Position numbers and translations under genes: made by a program
Assembly (NCBI GenBank): GCA_007116995.1
Contig: SKHL01000069.1
Location: 1-13,034 of the forward strand
Direction of reading: 5' to 3'
Length of the DNA stretch: 13,034 nt
Source of the DNA: Limnochordia bacterium
GTDB lineage: Bacteria; Bacillota; Limnochordia; Darwinibacteriales; DTU012
Part shown: positions 6,174 to 13,034 of the stretch, one piece after another
Numbering within the stretch: the stretch's first letter is position 1
Layout of the letters: each line of letters starts with the position of its first letter
Notes under the pieces: generated by a model
Told to the model about the DNA's origin: nothing
Database searches by the model: none
The model's input: only the letters and a program-made list of their open reading frames with translations

Positions 6174-7328
6174 CTAGGGCAGTTGAATCAGGTTGCTAAA
6201 GAAGATGATTAAGGAATCGAATACGACTCGAAATATATTTCCTCTAGCTATAGCTTCCGCAGCAACTAGAGGTGTGCGGCGGAGTACTATATCATCATGA
6301 GACACCACAACTTCACCCACCGGATCACCTACCTCAACAGGAGCTTCTACCAATTCTAAGACTGTGTCAATTTGAAGGGCTGCTCGAGTACCTCGGGGAA
6401 ACGTAACCAACAGATTTTCAGGAACAAATGGTACGGTTCTTTCTCGTCCTTTGTATACCCTGGTCTGTTCTTCAGGTAAGAGTTGTGTGATCTTGACGGT
6501 TTCAAAACTGCGAAAACCAAAGTTTAAAAGTTTGGTCACTTCATCTTCTCGTTTTCGTTCACTGTCAGCACCTAACACGACGGCAATTAATCGACGATCA
6601 TCTTGTTTGGCCGTGGCGACTAGATTATATCCAGATTTGCTTAAGAAGCCGGTTTTTAGCCCGTCAGCCCCCTCAAACCTCCATAGCAGCCCATTCCGGT
6701 TATTCTGAAAAATGGGTTGAGTTCGAGATCGAGGTTGGTAACCAAAACTTCGCTGTTGGTGGTATTGAAGTGCATCGGGATGATCTGTTATATAATTATG
6801 GGCAAGCAAGGCAAAATCCTTTGCAGTAATCCGGTTATCTTCCGATAACCCATGGACATCCACAAAGTGCAGATCTAAATTGAGCAAAGCTGCTTTATCA
6901 TTCATCCACCGCACAAATAGTTGCTCAGTTCCAGCCATCGCTTCGGCTATGGCTACACAAGCATCATTACCAGAAACAACAGCTACACCGAACAGAAGAG
7001 ATTCTATATCCACTTTCTCCCCTGCTTCTAGAAACATCTGCGATCCACTCATTCGCCAAGCTGCTTCACTAATCACTGTAGTATCATCTAATGCTATCGT
7101 TCCCTCGGCAATTCGGTCAAGGGCTACATACATTGTCATAACCTTGACTAAACTGGCTGGGACCCATGGTTCCCCACCCTGTTGTGAAAAAAGCACTTGA
7201 TCCGAGTCAAAGTCAAATAATAAACCCACCTGAGCATCAACGGAAAACGGATTTGTAGCACTACTTGCCATGGAGACAGAACCGATTACTAACAAGGTCC
7301 ATAAAACAACTAAAACTTTTATTCTCAT
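6174..7328 (-). CDS. dacF: D-alanyl-D-alanine carboxypeptidase (DacF-type penicillin-binding protein, peptidase S11)
   Basis: This enzyme removes the terminal D-Ala from peptidoglycan pentapeptides outside the membrane, limiting cross-linking. The 384-residue protein has a signal peptide (MRIK then a hydrophobic run to about residue 20, with a likely cut near ASSA). All three penicillin-binding motifs are intact: S59-x-x-K62 (PASLVK), S119-G-N121 and K225-T-G227. The C-terminal PBP5-like beta domain (about 260-360) is followed by an aromatic/hydrophobic helix (VVFDSLIIFFSNLI) that would anchor it to the membrane. The ATG overlaps the yraN stop as ATGA, with AAAGGGG as SD. It is the last gene of the lepB-to-dacF run. 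No strong terminator follows. DacF, DacA and DacB types cannot be separated safely by eye; a sporulation role is possible but not shown. Confidence 0.93.
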   Translation of the reverse strand: MRIKVLVVLWTLLVIGSVSMASSATNPFSVDAQVGLLFDFDSDQVLFSQQGGEPWVPASLVKVMTMYVALDRIAEGTIALDDTTVISEAAWRMSGSQMFLEAGEKVDIESLLFGVAVVSGNDACVAIAEAMAGTEQLFVRWMNDKAALLNLDLHFVDVHGLSEDNRITAKDFALLAHNYITDHPDALQYHQQRSFGYQPRSRTQPIFQNNRNGLLWRFEGADGLKTGFLSKSGYNLVATAKQDDRRLIAVVLGADSERKREDEVTKLLNFGFRSFETVKITQLLPEEQTRVYKGRERTVPFVPENLLVTFPRGTRAALQIDTVLELVEAPVEVGDPVGEVVVSHDDIVLRRTPLVAAEAIARGNIFRVVFDSLIIFFSNLIQLP

Positions 7329-7660
7329 GAGAATACCCCTTTCACCCAGTTAATCTCGTCTTTAAGAATGCCAACAACATCAAACCGACACAGACTATTT
7401 GTACCGTAACAATAAAGATAATGGTCGGCTACAGACTGGATTTTATACTGTTTACGCCGATTCACAGATTCTAGGGGATCACCCCAGTGATCTGATGTTC
7501 GATATTTCACTTCAACAAAAACAAGGACATTTCCATCTCGCATAATAAGATCAATCTCACCGTAAGGCGTGCGATAATTACGCTTTAGCAGTTTTAAGCC
7601 CTTTTCTTGTAGATATCCACAAGCGACGTCCTCACCAATCTTCCCTTTTTCGATATTCAT
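7325..7660 (-). CDS. yraN: YraN family (UPF0102) endonuclease-like protein
   Basis: YraN proteins have a Holliday-junction-resolvase/restriction-endonuclease-like fold; their cellular role is not settled, but they are conserved beside rnhB and yifB/dprA. The 111 residues are the normal length. KGKIGEDVACGYLQEKG (about 5-21) carries the conserved Glu10. The core YGEIDLIMRDGNVLVFVEVKYR has D37, E50 and K52, matching the D...E-x-K nuclease signature. The ATG at 7660 overlaps the stop of the HD-GYP gene as ATGA, and its own stop overlaps the dacF start the same way, so all three are probably translationally coupled. Nuclease activity is inferred from the motif and not proven for most members. Confidence 0.93.
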   Translation of the reverse strand: MNIEKGKIGEDVACGYLQEKGLKLLKRNYRTPYGEIDLIMRDGNVLVFVEVKYRTSDHWGDPLESVNRRKQYKIQSVADHYLYCYGTNSLCRFDVVGILKDEINWVKGVFS

Positions 7661-8718
7661 TGGGATGCCTCAACAATTGTAAGGTTCTGGTTTTTTGCTA
7701 AGTCCACTTCACGGTTATCTGTGAAGCGTTTACCATTTGCTTGATATAATAAGCGTACAACTGGTCGTGTATGTTCTGTTTGATTCACATCGACAACAAG
7801 ACCAACCTCACGGTTATTGAGTGTAACTAAAGAACCCACAGGAAATGGAGCCACGGATTCTAACAGGTAGTCTGCTGCTTGTCTGTTAAACTGAATGTCC
7901 CGCAGTTGGTTAATTAGTCGTAGGGCTTCAGCAGGAAGCATTCCAGCGCGATAAACACGCTGAGATGTCATGGCATCGTAGGCATCGGCTACCCCTACAA
8001 TCTTTGCATATAGGGCGGTATTCTTATCGTCAAGACCGCGAGGATACCCTTTACCATTTGGGCGTTCATGATGCTGAAATGCAACATGTGCGCTTAGCAG
8101 AGAAATCTCTGGATGATGTCGCAGAACCTGCCACCCGTATTGACTATGTTGTTGTACCTCATCCATTTCCTCTGATGTTAACGGTCCAGGTTTCTGGATA
8201 ATCTGTTCAGAAACACCGATTTTACCCACATCATGTAAAATAGCACCAATAGCTAGTTCCTTAAGCTGCAACTCGTTTAGTTTAAATTTTTTTCCTAAAA
8301 TAATTGACAACACACACACATTTATTGAGTGAGAGAAGGTATATCCATCAAAACTACGGATATCTGTAAGATTAACTAAAATCTGGGAATTACTGGACAA
8401 ATCATCTATGATATCATTGACACTTTGGTTTATCTTACCCATATCAAAGGTTTTTCCTAACTGAATGGACTGAAAAACATTTCGTAATTCACTAATCGCG
8501 TTCTCTCTTGTCTGTTGGCAGATGGCTTCGGGTGGATTAACTTCTGTTAGTATATCATGGCTAATATATGCTCCAGGAATCCCCAGAGTATGTAACTTCA
8601 GGATATAGGAAGATGTCAGTTTAATACCAGCGTTTAATAAGACTCGTCCGTCATCAGCATAAATCGGTCGAGCTAAATACATCGATGGTGTTAGTTTGTC
8701 TAACGAAGAAAATCTCAT
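7657..8718 (-). CDS. HD-GYP domain protein, probable cyclic-di-GMP phosphodiesterase
   Basis: HD-GYP proteins hydrolyse cyclic di-GMP (some act on related cyclic dinucleotides) at a metal centre. In 353 residues the N-terminal 60 form a small beta-rich domain (RPIYADDGRVLLNAG) often seen before HD-GYP domains, followed by a helical linker. The HD-GYP core (about 125-290) has H130, the H162-D163 pair (LHDVGKIG), H191, H211, HHERPNGKGYP (216-226) and D245 in VADAYDAM. All metal and GYP residues I can check are present. The HHExxN form instead of HHExxD is common. A C-terminal beta domain of about 60 residues (VGSLVTLNNREVGLVVDV) follows. No membrane segment or receiver domain is seen, so it looks cytosolic. 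ATG overlaps the rnhB stop (ATGA); SD GAGGT. Its place inside the rnhB-yraN pair is unusual. Confidence 0.93.
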   Translation of the reverse strand: MRFSSLDKLTPSMYLARPIYADDGRVLLNAGIKLTSSYILKLHTLGIPGAYISHDILTEVNPPEAICQQTRENAISELRNVFQSIQLGKTFDMGKINQSVNDIIDDLSSNSQILVNLTDIRSFDGYTFSHSINVCVLSIILGKKFKLNELQLKELAIGAILHDVGKIGVSEQIIQKPGPLTSEEMDEVQQHSQYGWQVLRHHPEISLLSAHVAFQHHERPNGKGYPRGLDDKNTALYAKIVGVADAYDAMTSQRVYRAGMLPAEALRLINQLRDIQFNRQAADYLLESVAPFPVGSLVTLNNREVGLVVDVNQTEHTRPVVRLLYQANGKRFTDNREVDLAKNQNLTIVEASQ

Positions 8719-9341
8719 GATATATTACCTCGCTTTACGCGCTGAAAAGAATGACGATGAATGGGGGTGGGTCCAAACTCTCCTAGTGCTTGGATATGTT
8801 CTTTCGTTGGGTAGCCCTTATGCTGGGCAAATCCGTACTCTGGATACTCTAAATGGTATTGTTCCATTAAGGTATCCCGATGAACTTTTGCGATGATACT
8901 GGCGGCTGCGATTAGATATTGGGTAGCGTCACCACGTACAATGAGGCGCTGTTCTATATATAAGCCAGGAATTCGTTGGTTGCCATCAATTAAGCAGATG
9001 TCTGGAGATGGATGTATCTTGCTAATGCCACGTTTCATGGCCAACAGACTCGCCTGCAAGATATTATATGTATCGATTTCTTGGGGAGAAGCCAAACCGA
9101 TTCCAATTTGACCATACCGTGATATTTCTTCGTAGCTCTTTATCCGTTTCTGTGGGCTTAAGGCCTTGGAATCCTTGATGTTATCTAAGGTTAGATCTCT
9201 AGGTAATGAGACAGCTGCGGCCACCACTGGACCAGCTAAAGGACCGCGACCTGCTTCGTCAACTCCAATGATATAGTTATAACCATTAGTGATTAATTCG
9301 GTTTCAAGTGCTCGCATTGACTGATTACTCGTCCTCTCCAT
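8715..9341 (-). CDS. rnhB: Ribonuclease HII
   Basis: RNase HII cuts the RNA strand of RNA:DNA hybrids and removes single ribonucleotides misincorporated in DNA. The 208-residue protein has the signature GVDEAGRGPLAGPV with D28 and E29, the third acidic residue D119 in CLIDGN, and D138 in VRGDATQYLIAAASIIAKV, completing the D-E-D-D active site. HKGYPTKEH and the C-terminal HRHSF are also typical. The ATG at 9341 has AGAGGT 5 nt upstream, so the 17-nt overlap with the end of rbgA appears real. A second in-frame ATG at 9317 has a poorly spaced SD. Its stop overlaps the HD-GYP start. The pairing with rbgA is conserved in Firmicutes. Confidence 0.97.
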   Translation of the reverse strand: MERTSNQSMRALETELITNGYNYIIGVDEAGRGPLAGPVVAAAVSLPRDLTLDNIKDSKALSPQKRIKSYEEISRYGQIGIGLASPQEIDTYNILQASLLAMKRGISKIHPSPDICLIDGNQRIPGLYIEQRLIVRGDATQYLIAAASIIAKVHRDTLMEQYHLEYPEYGFAQHKGYPTKEHIQALGEFGPTPIHRHSFQRVKRGNIS

Positions 9342-10137
9342 TTGGTACCTCTAATGATATCCTCCCTAAACGACCAGAGCGAAAATCCTGCAAAACAACT
9401 TGAGCTGCTTGTCTGCGGTCGATGATTCCTCCTGCGCGTAAACAACCTCTTTTGGATCCAATTAATGCTAGCAAATCAGCTTCCGGCGAGGTTAGCTTAT
9501 ATCGCTGGGATAACGGTATCCAATAATGCTTAACTAGGGTTTTCAATAACCACTCAGCTAATTCCTCCCAGTCAGATATGTCATCACGAATAGCTGACAC
9601 CGAAGCTAACTTGTAGGCTGTTTCTTGATCTGCAAATTTAGGCCAGAGAATTCCCGGAGTATCTAATAGCTGTAATCCGGCTGCCTTTATCCATTGCTTG
9701 CCTCGAGTAATACCAGGTTTAGCACCTACTTTAGTGCTGCTTTTACCGGCTAGTTTATTGATCAGAGATGACTTGCCTACATTTGGAATGCCAACAATCA
9801 AGGCTCGCGGTGTTCGCTTTAAGCTCGGCGTAATTATTTTTATTTCTCGCTCTAACTCGCGAAAGCCTTTTCCCGTTAGTACATCTAAGAGCACAACTTT
9901 CTCCCGATTAGTGCGCCAAAAATCCACCCAAGCTTTCGTACGTTTAGGATCTGCAAGATCAGTCTTAGTTGCTACAAGTACATAGGGCTTGCCATGGATC
10001 TCTGGAATATCAGGATTACGACTGCTCTTAGGTACACGGGCATCGGTTAGTTCAATCACTAAATCGACGAGTTTTAAATTGAGTAGAATTTCTCGCCTTG
10101 CCTTAGCCATATGTCCGGGATACCATTGAATGTCCAT
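9325..10137 (-). CDS. rbgA: Ribosome biogenesis GTPase RbgA (YlqF)
   Basis: RbgA is a circularly permuted GTPase needed for late assembly of the 50S subunit. The 270-residue protein starts with the family signature WYPGHMAKARREI (5-17). The G motifs come in permuted order: DAR near 32-34, G4 at 57-60, then G1 GIPNVGKSS (116-124), G2 threonine in PGITRG (141-146) and G3 DTPG (159-162). The C-terminal ANTAR-like helical domain (about 185-265), which contacts rRNA, includes RRQAAQVVLQDFRSGRLG. G4 reads TKTD where NKxD is usual. The ATG at 10137 has GGAGG 5 nt upstream. It follows lepB by 13 nt and overlaps rnhB by 17 nt. Confidence 0.96.
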   Translation of the reverse strand: MDIQWYPGHMAKARREILLNLKLVDLVIELTDARVPKSSRNPDIPEIHGKPYVLVATKTDLADPKRTKAWVDFWRTNREKVVLLDVLTGKGFRELEREIKIITPSLKRTPRALIVGIPNVGKSSLINKLAGKSSTKVGAKPGITRGKQWIKAAGLQLLDTPGILWPKFADQETAYKLASVSAIRDDISDWEELAEWLLKTLVKHYWIPLSQRYKLTSPEADLLALIGSKRGCLRAGGIIDRRQAAQVVLQDFRSGRLGRISLEVPNGEDE

Positions 10138-10150
10138 GTGGACCTCCTAT

Positions 10151-10705
10151 TTACTCTAACTTAATAAAAATATCAGTTCTACTAAGTAGCTCAACTGTAT
10201 TAACAGGCCAATAGACAACTAGCGCTTTACCCACTAGCATATTAGAGGGCACAAACCCTACATCCGGGTAGCGACTATCATCGCTATTTCTTCTATTGTC
10301 TCCTAACACAAAAAAACTATCATCAGGGACTATCACGGGTCCGTAGTCTCTAGAGAATGCACCATAGGTAGGACCGTTGACTTCTGTCTCTTCTATCCGC
10401 TTTCCGTTAAGATAAACGTAACCCCGTTCGATATGAATCTCATCACCTGGACGGCCAATAATTCGTTTGATAAATTTTCTGCGTGGATCCGCAGGATAAC
10501 GAAATACCACAATCTCACCAAGCCTAGGTTTATTAAAGCGGTAAGAAAGCTTATCCACCATTAATCTCTGGCCATGGTGGAGGTTAGGCTCCATGGAGCT
10601 ACCTTGAACGAGAAAAGATTGGGCGAGAAAGGTTATAATAAATAAGGCCAGAACAACTGCAATCACAAATGCTTCTACATACTCTCTAATCTCTGTTCGG
10701 TTCAC
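10151..10705 (-). CDS. lepB: Type I signal peptidase
   Basis: This membrane serine protease removes signal peptides from exported proteins. One N-terminal transmembrane helix (about 11-30) precedes the catalytic serine in VQGSSMEPN (S37). The general-base lysine is in KFIKRIIGRPGD (K80). Further signature boxes are VFRYP, GDNRRNSDDSR (about 135-145) and the final VVYWP. The frame is open to a GTG at 10714, but that codon overlaps the SD itself (AAAAGGAG ends at 10714). The GTG at 10705 lies 8 nt after the SD, so I place the start there (184 residues). It sits after the rplS terminator and 13 nt before rbgA. Substrates probably include the DacF-type protein in this run. Confidence 0.95.
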   Translation of the reverse strand: MNRTEIREYVEAFVIAVVLALFIITFLAQSFLVQGSSMEPNLHHGQRLMVDKLSYRFNKPRLGEIVVFRYPADPRRKFIKRIIGRPGDEIHIERGYVYLNGKRIEETEVNGPTYGAFSRDYGPVIVPDDSFFVLGDNRRNSDDSRYPDVGFVPSNMLVGKALVVYWPVNTVELLSRTDIFIKLE

Positions 10706-10746
10706 AGACAACACTCCTTTTGAACGTTTATACTATGATATTAATC

Positions 10747-10775
10747 AAAAGGAAAGGGAGTGCATCCACTCCCTT
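10747..10775 (-). terminator. Rho-independent terminator after rplS
   Basis: Read on the minus strand, AAGGGAGTG and CACTCCCTT form a perfect 9-bp stem around a 4-nt loop, followed by TCCTTTT. It begins 4 nt after the rplS stop. The T-run is interrupted by CC, so some read-through into lepB is plausible. No convincing promoter fits in the roughly 30 nt left before the lepB SD, so lepB may depend on it. Confidence 0.8.
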
Positions 10776-10779
10776 ATGA

Positions 10780-11127
10780 TTATGAACGACGACGTTCTTT
10801 AATTCGAGCTGACTTACCTGAACGTTTCCGTAAATAATAGAGACGAGCCCTACGTACTTTACCATGACGAATAACTTCAATCTTCTCTATTCTAGGTGAG
10901 TTGACTGGAAATGTTCTCTCTACTCCTACCCCTTGAGATACCTTCCGAACTGTAAAAAGTTCACTGATTCCGGTTCCCATGCGCCGTAGAACCACACCTT
11001 CAAAAATCTGAATTCTTTCATTACTACCCTCGACAACTTTTACATGAACTCTTACACTGTCACCGCTACGAAACTCAGGGACATTGGTTTTGAGCTGATC
11101 TTTTTCAATAGCTTCTATCAAATTCAT
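10780..11127 (-). CDS. rplS: 50S ribosomal protein L19
   Basis: L19 lies at the 30S-50S interface of the ribosome. The 115-residue protein is the normal length and carries the family hallmarks: FRSGDSVRVHVKVVEG near the start, IFEGVVLRRMG, SELFTVRKVSQGVGVERTFP, then the basic stretch KVRRARLYYLRKRSGKSARI and a final RRRS. The ATG at 11127 is preceded by AAAGGAGGTAAGTAGC. The trmD stop codon TAA is part of that sequence, so the junction is 5 nt and the two genes are probably coupled. The order trmD-rplS is almost universal in bacteria. Confidence 0.98.
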   Translation of the reverse strand: MNLIEAIEKDQLKTNVPEFRSGDSVRVHVKVVEGSNERIQIFEGVVLRRMGTGISELFTVRKVSQGVGVERTFPVNSPRIEKIEVIRHGKVRRARLYYLRKRSGKSARIKERRRS

Positions 11128-11132
11128 GCTAC

Positions 11133-11876
11133 TTACCTCCTTTCACTATCTTTATCTCTATGTAACTCTGCTAGCAGGTCATTCTCTTCCTTGGTTAACT
11201 GGCGCTCTTGCAATAAGTCTGGACGACGAATTAAGGTACGCCGTAGAGATTCTTTCAATCGCCACCGACGAATATTGTCATGATGTCCGCTCATAAGCAC
11301 CATAGGTACCTGTAGATCCCGAAAATCAGCGGGTCGAGTATAGTGAGGATGCTCCAATAAACCTTGGTAAAAGGAGTCGGTTTGGGCTGACTCTGCATGC
11401 CCTAACACACCAGGGATCATTCTGCTAACTGCATCAACTATTACCATAGCTGGGATTTCTCCACCTGTAAGGACATAATCTCCAATGGAAATTTCCTGAT
11501 CTACCCAGTGTTCTAGAACCCGTTCATCCAGACCCTCATAGTGACCGCATAGGATAATGAACTCCGCCAAATCGGCTAATGCTTTAGCTTTTGTTTGACT
11601 AAAGGATTCTCCCTGGGGAGACATATAAATAACTGGACCAGAATTAACTGTTTTTACATGCTCAATGCAGGCAACGACTACATCTGGTTTTAGCACCATA
11701 CCTGCTCCGCCACCGTAGGGAGTGTCATCAACCACCCTATGTTTATTCAGGGAATAGTCTCGAATATTCCAAATCCCTAGCTTGAGCTTTCTGTCTGCTT
11801 GGGCCCGTCCAAGGATACTTGTATTTAAGGGCTCAGCAAACATGGATGGAAAAAGAGTTAAGATATCTATCCGCAT
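11133..11876 (-). CDS. trmD: tRNA (guanine-N1)-methyltransferase
   Basis: TrmD methylates G37 next to the anticodon, using S-adenosylmethionine, and prevents +1 frameshifting. The 247-residue protein is full length. MRIDILTLFPSMF is the family opening, followed by YGGGAGM (54-60), YMSPQGE (84-90), GHYEGLDER (111-119) and SIGDYVLTGGE (130-140), the last two forming the deep trefoil-knot SAM site. R152 and D167 in RMIPGVLG...TDSF are the expected catalytic positions. The C-terminal tRNA-binding helical domain includes MSGHHDNIRRWR. The ATG at 11876 has only a modest SD (AGGAAA) that contains the rimM stop, suggesting coupled translation from rimM (12-nt gap). Confidence 0.98.
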   Translation of the reverse strand: MRIDILTLFPSMFAEPLNTSILGRAQADRKLKLGIWNIRDYSLNKHRVVDDTPYGGGAGMVLKPDVVVACIEHVKTVNSGPVIYMSPQGESFSQTKAKALADLAEFIILCGHYEGLDERVLEHWVDQEISIGDYVLTGGEIPAMVIVDAVSRMIPGVLGHAESAQTDSFYQGLLEHPHYTRPADFRDLQVPMVLMSGHHDNIRRWRLKESLRRTLIRRPDLLQERQLTKEENDLLAELHRDKDSERR

Positions 11877-11888
11877 GGTATTCGTTTC

Positions 11889-12425
11889 CTATTCAAGCAA
11901 TCCATCAAGTAGATTGACTGTTATTTGGTGGTTTTCAGTATCTATATCAAGAACAACATCATCAATAACCGGTATGAGAACTTCTCTTAATTTGGTTATT
12001 CCTGCTACTGGTTTTACTACATAAATGTCGTTTACACCAGATTGCTGTAACACATCGGTGACCTGTCCGACATGGAGACCATGAATTGTGACAACGTTAA
12101 GCCCAATCAGTTGAAAGATATAATGGCGGTTAGGAGGTAAGGAAACTAATTCCTCTTGCTGGACCTTTATCGCCATTCCCTTCAACTCTAAAGCGTCATT
12201 CATGGTATCGATACCTGCTAGTTTTAAAACTGCAAAGTTCCTATGAAATCGGCAATTCTCAACAGCCAAGGTTTTTTCTGGACCGGTACTTTCACTAGCA
12301 AACAGATGAACTGTTGGCATGGTAGTATACCGTTCTGGGAACTCTGTGTGTATAACTACACGCACTTCCCCGCGAATACCCTGTGTAGAAACAATTTCAC
12401 CGATCAGTATCCACTGTAATTCCAT
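11889..12425 (-). CDS. rimM: 16S rRNA processing protein RimM
   Basis: RimM binds ribosomal protein S19 and helps mature the 3' domain of the 30S subunit. The opening WILIGEIVSTQGIRGEVRV is the family signature in the N-terminal beta-barrel; the C-terminal PRC-barrel (about 95-172) contains the conserved region around GLHVGQVTDVL and VLIPVIDDVV. The frame extends to a TTG at 12446 that overlaps khpA by 8 nt but has no SD. The ATG at 12425 has GTGAGG 6 nt upstream, and the resulting 178-residue protein starts where RimM proteins normally do, so I chose it. It is a neighbour of rpsP, trmD and rplS, as in most bacteria. Confidence 0.96.
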   Translation of the reverse strand: MELQWILIGEIVSTQGIRGEVRVVIHTEFPERYTTMPTVHLFASESTGPEKTLAVENCRFHRNFAVLKLAGIDTMNDALELKGMAIKVQQEELVSLPPNRHYIFQLIGLNVVTIHGLHVGQVTDVLQQSGVNDIYVVKPVAGITKLREVLIPVIDDVVLDIDTENHQITVNLLDGLLE

Positions 12426-12438
12426 AGCTGGCCTCACA

Positions 12439-12669
12439 TTACTCAAGAATTTCGACTTGGACTTTTACACCTTTTTTTGTGGCAGCTGCTTTCGTCACAG
12501 TTCGAATGGCTTTGGCAATTCGGCCTTGTTTACCAATAATTCTGCCCATATCCTCGTCTGCCACTCGAATTTGATATACTACTTCGTGGCCTGAGTCAAC
12601 TTCAGTTACTGATACCACATCTGTGTTATCAACGAGGGATTTGGCAATGAATTCTACTAATTGTTTCAT
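12439..12669 (-). CDS. khpA: KH-domain RNA-binding protein KhpA (YlqC)
   Basis: KhpA is a small single-KH-domain RNA-binding protein that, in pneumococci and other Firmicutes, partners with KhpB/EloR (Jag) and affects cell elongation and RNA levels. The 76 residues are nearly all KH domain. The RNA-gripping G-x-x-G loop is in GRIIGKQGR (42-50), followed by the helix IAKAIRTVTKAAA and the closing strand VKVQVEILE. The ATG at 12669 has AGGAGG 8 nt upstream, and that SD contains the rpsP stop. Its position between rpsP and rimM is the standard Firmicute arrangement. Confidence 0.97.
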   Translation of the reverse strand: MKQLVEFIAKSLVDNTDVVSVTEVDSGHEVVYQIRVADEDMGRIIGKQGRIAKAIRTVTKAAATKKGVKVQVEILE

Positions 12670-12681
12670 TGAGGATGCCTC

Positions 12682-12954
12682 CTATCCTTCGTTCCGTGTA
12701 CTTGCGAGCTTGTCCATTACACCACTCTTCTTTAGTAGCGCCTTCGCTGTATCTGAAGGTTGAGCGCCTTTAAGCAACCAATCTACTGCTTTCTCTGCAT
12801 CAACATTAATTTCAGCAGGTTCGGCAATTGGATTATAGGTTCCTAATGTATCAATGAACCGTCCATCACGAGCAGCCCGCGAATCCGCAACAACCAATCT
12901 GTAAAACGGACGTCTTTTTGCACCCATTCTCTTTAATCGAATACGTACAGCCAT
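12682..12954 (-). CDS. rpsP: 30S ribosomal protein S16
   Basis: S16 is an early-binding protein of the 30S subunit. The 90-residue protein is the usual length, with the signature AVRIRLKRMGAKRRPFYRL at the N-terminus, then VADSRAARDGRFIDTLGTYNP and a C-terminal PSDTAKALLKKSG helix. The ATG at 12954 is preceded by AGGAGGTGA. It is the first gene of the rpsP-khpA-rimM-trmD-rplS group in the window. The operon promoter, and ffh which often precedes it, are not visible in the 80 nt remaining at the right edge. Confidence 0.98.
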   Translation of the reverse strand: MAVRIRLKRMGAKRRPFYRLVVADSRAARDGRFIDTLGTYNPIAEPAEINVDAEKAVDWLLKGAQPSDTAKALLKKSGVMDKLASTRNEG

Positions 12955-12964
12955 TTATTTCACC

Positions 12965-12977
12965 TCCTAGCATAGGA
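12965..12977 (-). promoter_or_regulatory. Small hairpin overlapping the rpsP ribosome-binding site
   Basis: In the leader RNA TCCTA and TAGGA pair around TGC, and the second arm is the start of the SD (TAGGAGGTGA). A 5-bp hairpin could partly mask the SD. It is short and may be incidental. Confidence 0.3.
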
Positions 12978-13034
12978 AATCATCTATATCACTCCCGAAA
13001 AATGTGAGAGGACTAGCGAAATAGGGAGAAAGGC

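Noticed and set aside
6880..7200. Plus-strand open frame of 106 codons within dacF
   Set aside because: Antisense shadow of the clearly coding D,D-carboxypeptidase; it has no SD and no recognisable domain.
12439..12446. rimM starting at TTG 12446 with an 8-nt overlap of khpA
   Set aside because: There is no SD for that TTG, and the RimM signature begins after the ATG at 12425, which has GTGAGG at good spacing.
12955..13034. Possible end of ffh upstream of rpsP
   Set aside because: None of the three minus-strand frames shows the Met-rich or basic Ffh C-terminus; treated as leader or intergenic DNA.
1..13034. CRISPR array, insertion sequence, tRNA or rRNA, defence island
   Set aside because: I saw no regularly spaced repeats, transposase, terminal inverted repeats, tRNA-like clover-leaf sequence or toxin/nuclease cassette. 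Nearly all the DNA is occupied by recognised chromosomal genes.

Overview
The window looks like chromosomal housekeeping DNA from a member of the Bacillota (Firmicutes), most likely a Clostridia-type lineage. The evidence is gene order and gene form: rpsP-khpA-rimM-trmD-rplS, then lepB-rbgA(ylqF)-rnhB, yraN, yifB/comM, dprA and topA is the conserved Firmicute arrangement. Shine-Dalgarno (SD) sites are strong (AGGAGG), several genes start with GTG or TTG, and RbgA and a DacF-type D,D-carboxypeptidase are present. Base composition is moderately AT-rich. I cannot name the genus.

Layout, in the direction of transcription (mostly the minus strand, so right to left). (1) 12954 to 10780 is a translation/RNA-maturation operon (rpsP, khpA, rimM, trmD, rplS) closed by a clear hairpin terminator at 10747-10775. 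(2) 10705 to 6174 is a long tightly packed run: lepB, rbgA, rnhB, an HD-GYP cyclic-di-GMP-type phosphodiesterase, yraN and a D-Ala-D-Ala carboxypeptidase. From rbgA onward every junction overlaps: one by 17 nt, then three ATGA overlaps. (3) 6173 to 5922 is a non-coding gap rich in inverted repeats with a good promoter for the next pair. (4) 5921 to 4958 encodes two paralogous Lrp/AsnC regulators. (5) 3495 to 4955 is the only plus-strand gene, yifB/comM, convergent with the lrp pair (2 nt apart) and divergent from a small zinc-ribbon gene plus dprA. (6) 3287 to 1984 holds that zinc-ribbon gene and dprA. (7) 1892 to the left edge holds a shortened Smg/DUF494-like gene and the 5' two-thirds or so of topA, behind a near-consensus vegetative promoter.

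How they work together: ribosome assembly and tRNA modification (S16, RimM, TrmD, L19, RbgA), RNA/DNA maintenance (KhpA, RNase HII, YraN, TopA), natural transformation (DprA, ComM/YifB), secretion and cell wall (LepB, DacF), and signalling (HD-GYP, Lrp pair). The accessory insertions into this otherwise conserved locus are the HD-GYP gene, dacF, the lrp pair and the zinc-ribbon gene.

I did not find a novel defence system, mobile element, CRISPR array or RNA gene. The points most worth a second look are the short Smg-like protein between dprA and topA, the HD-GYP gene translationally coupled to rnhB and yraN, the palindrome-rich control regions of the lrp pair and of the dprA/comM divergent pair, and a non-canonical G4 motif in RbgA.
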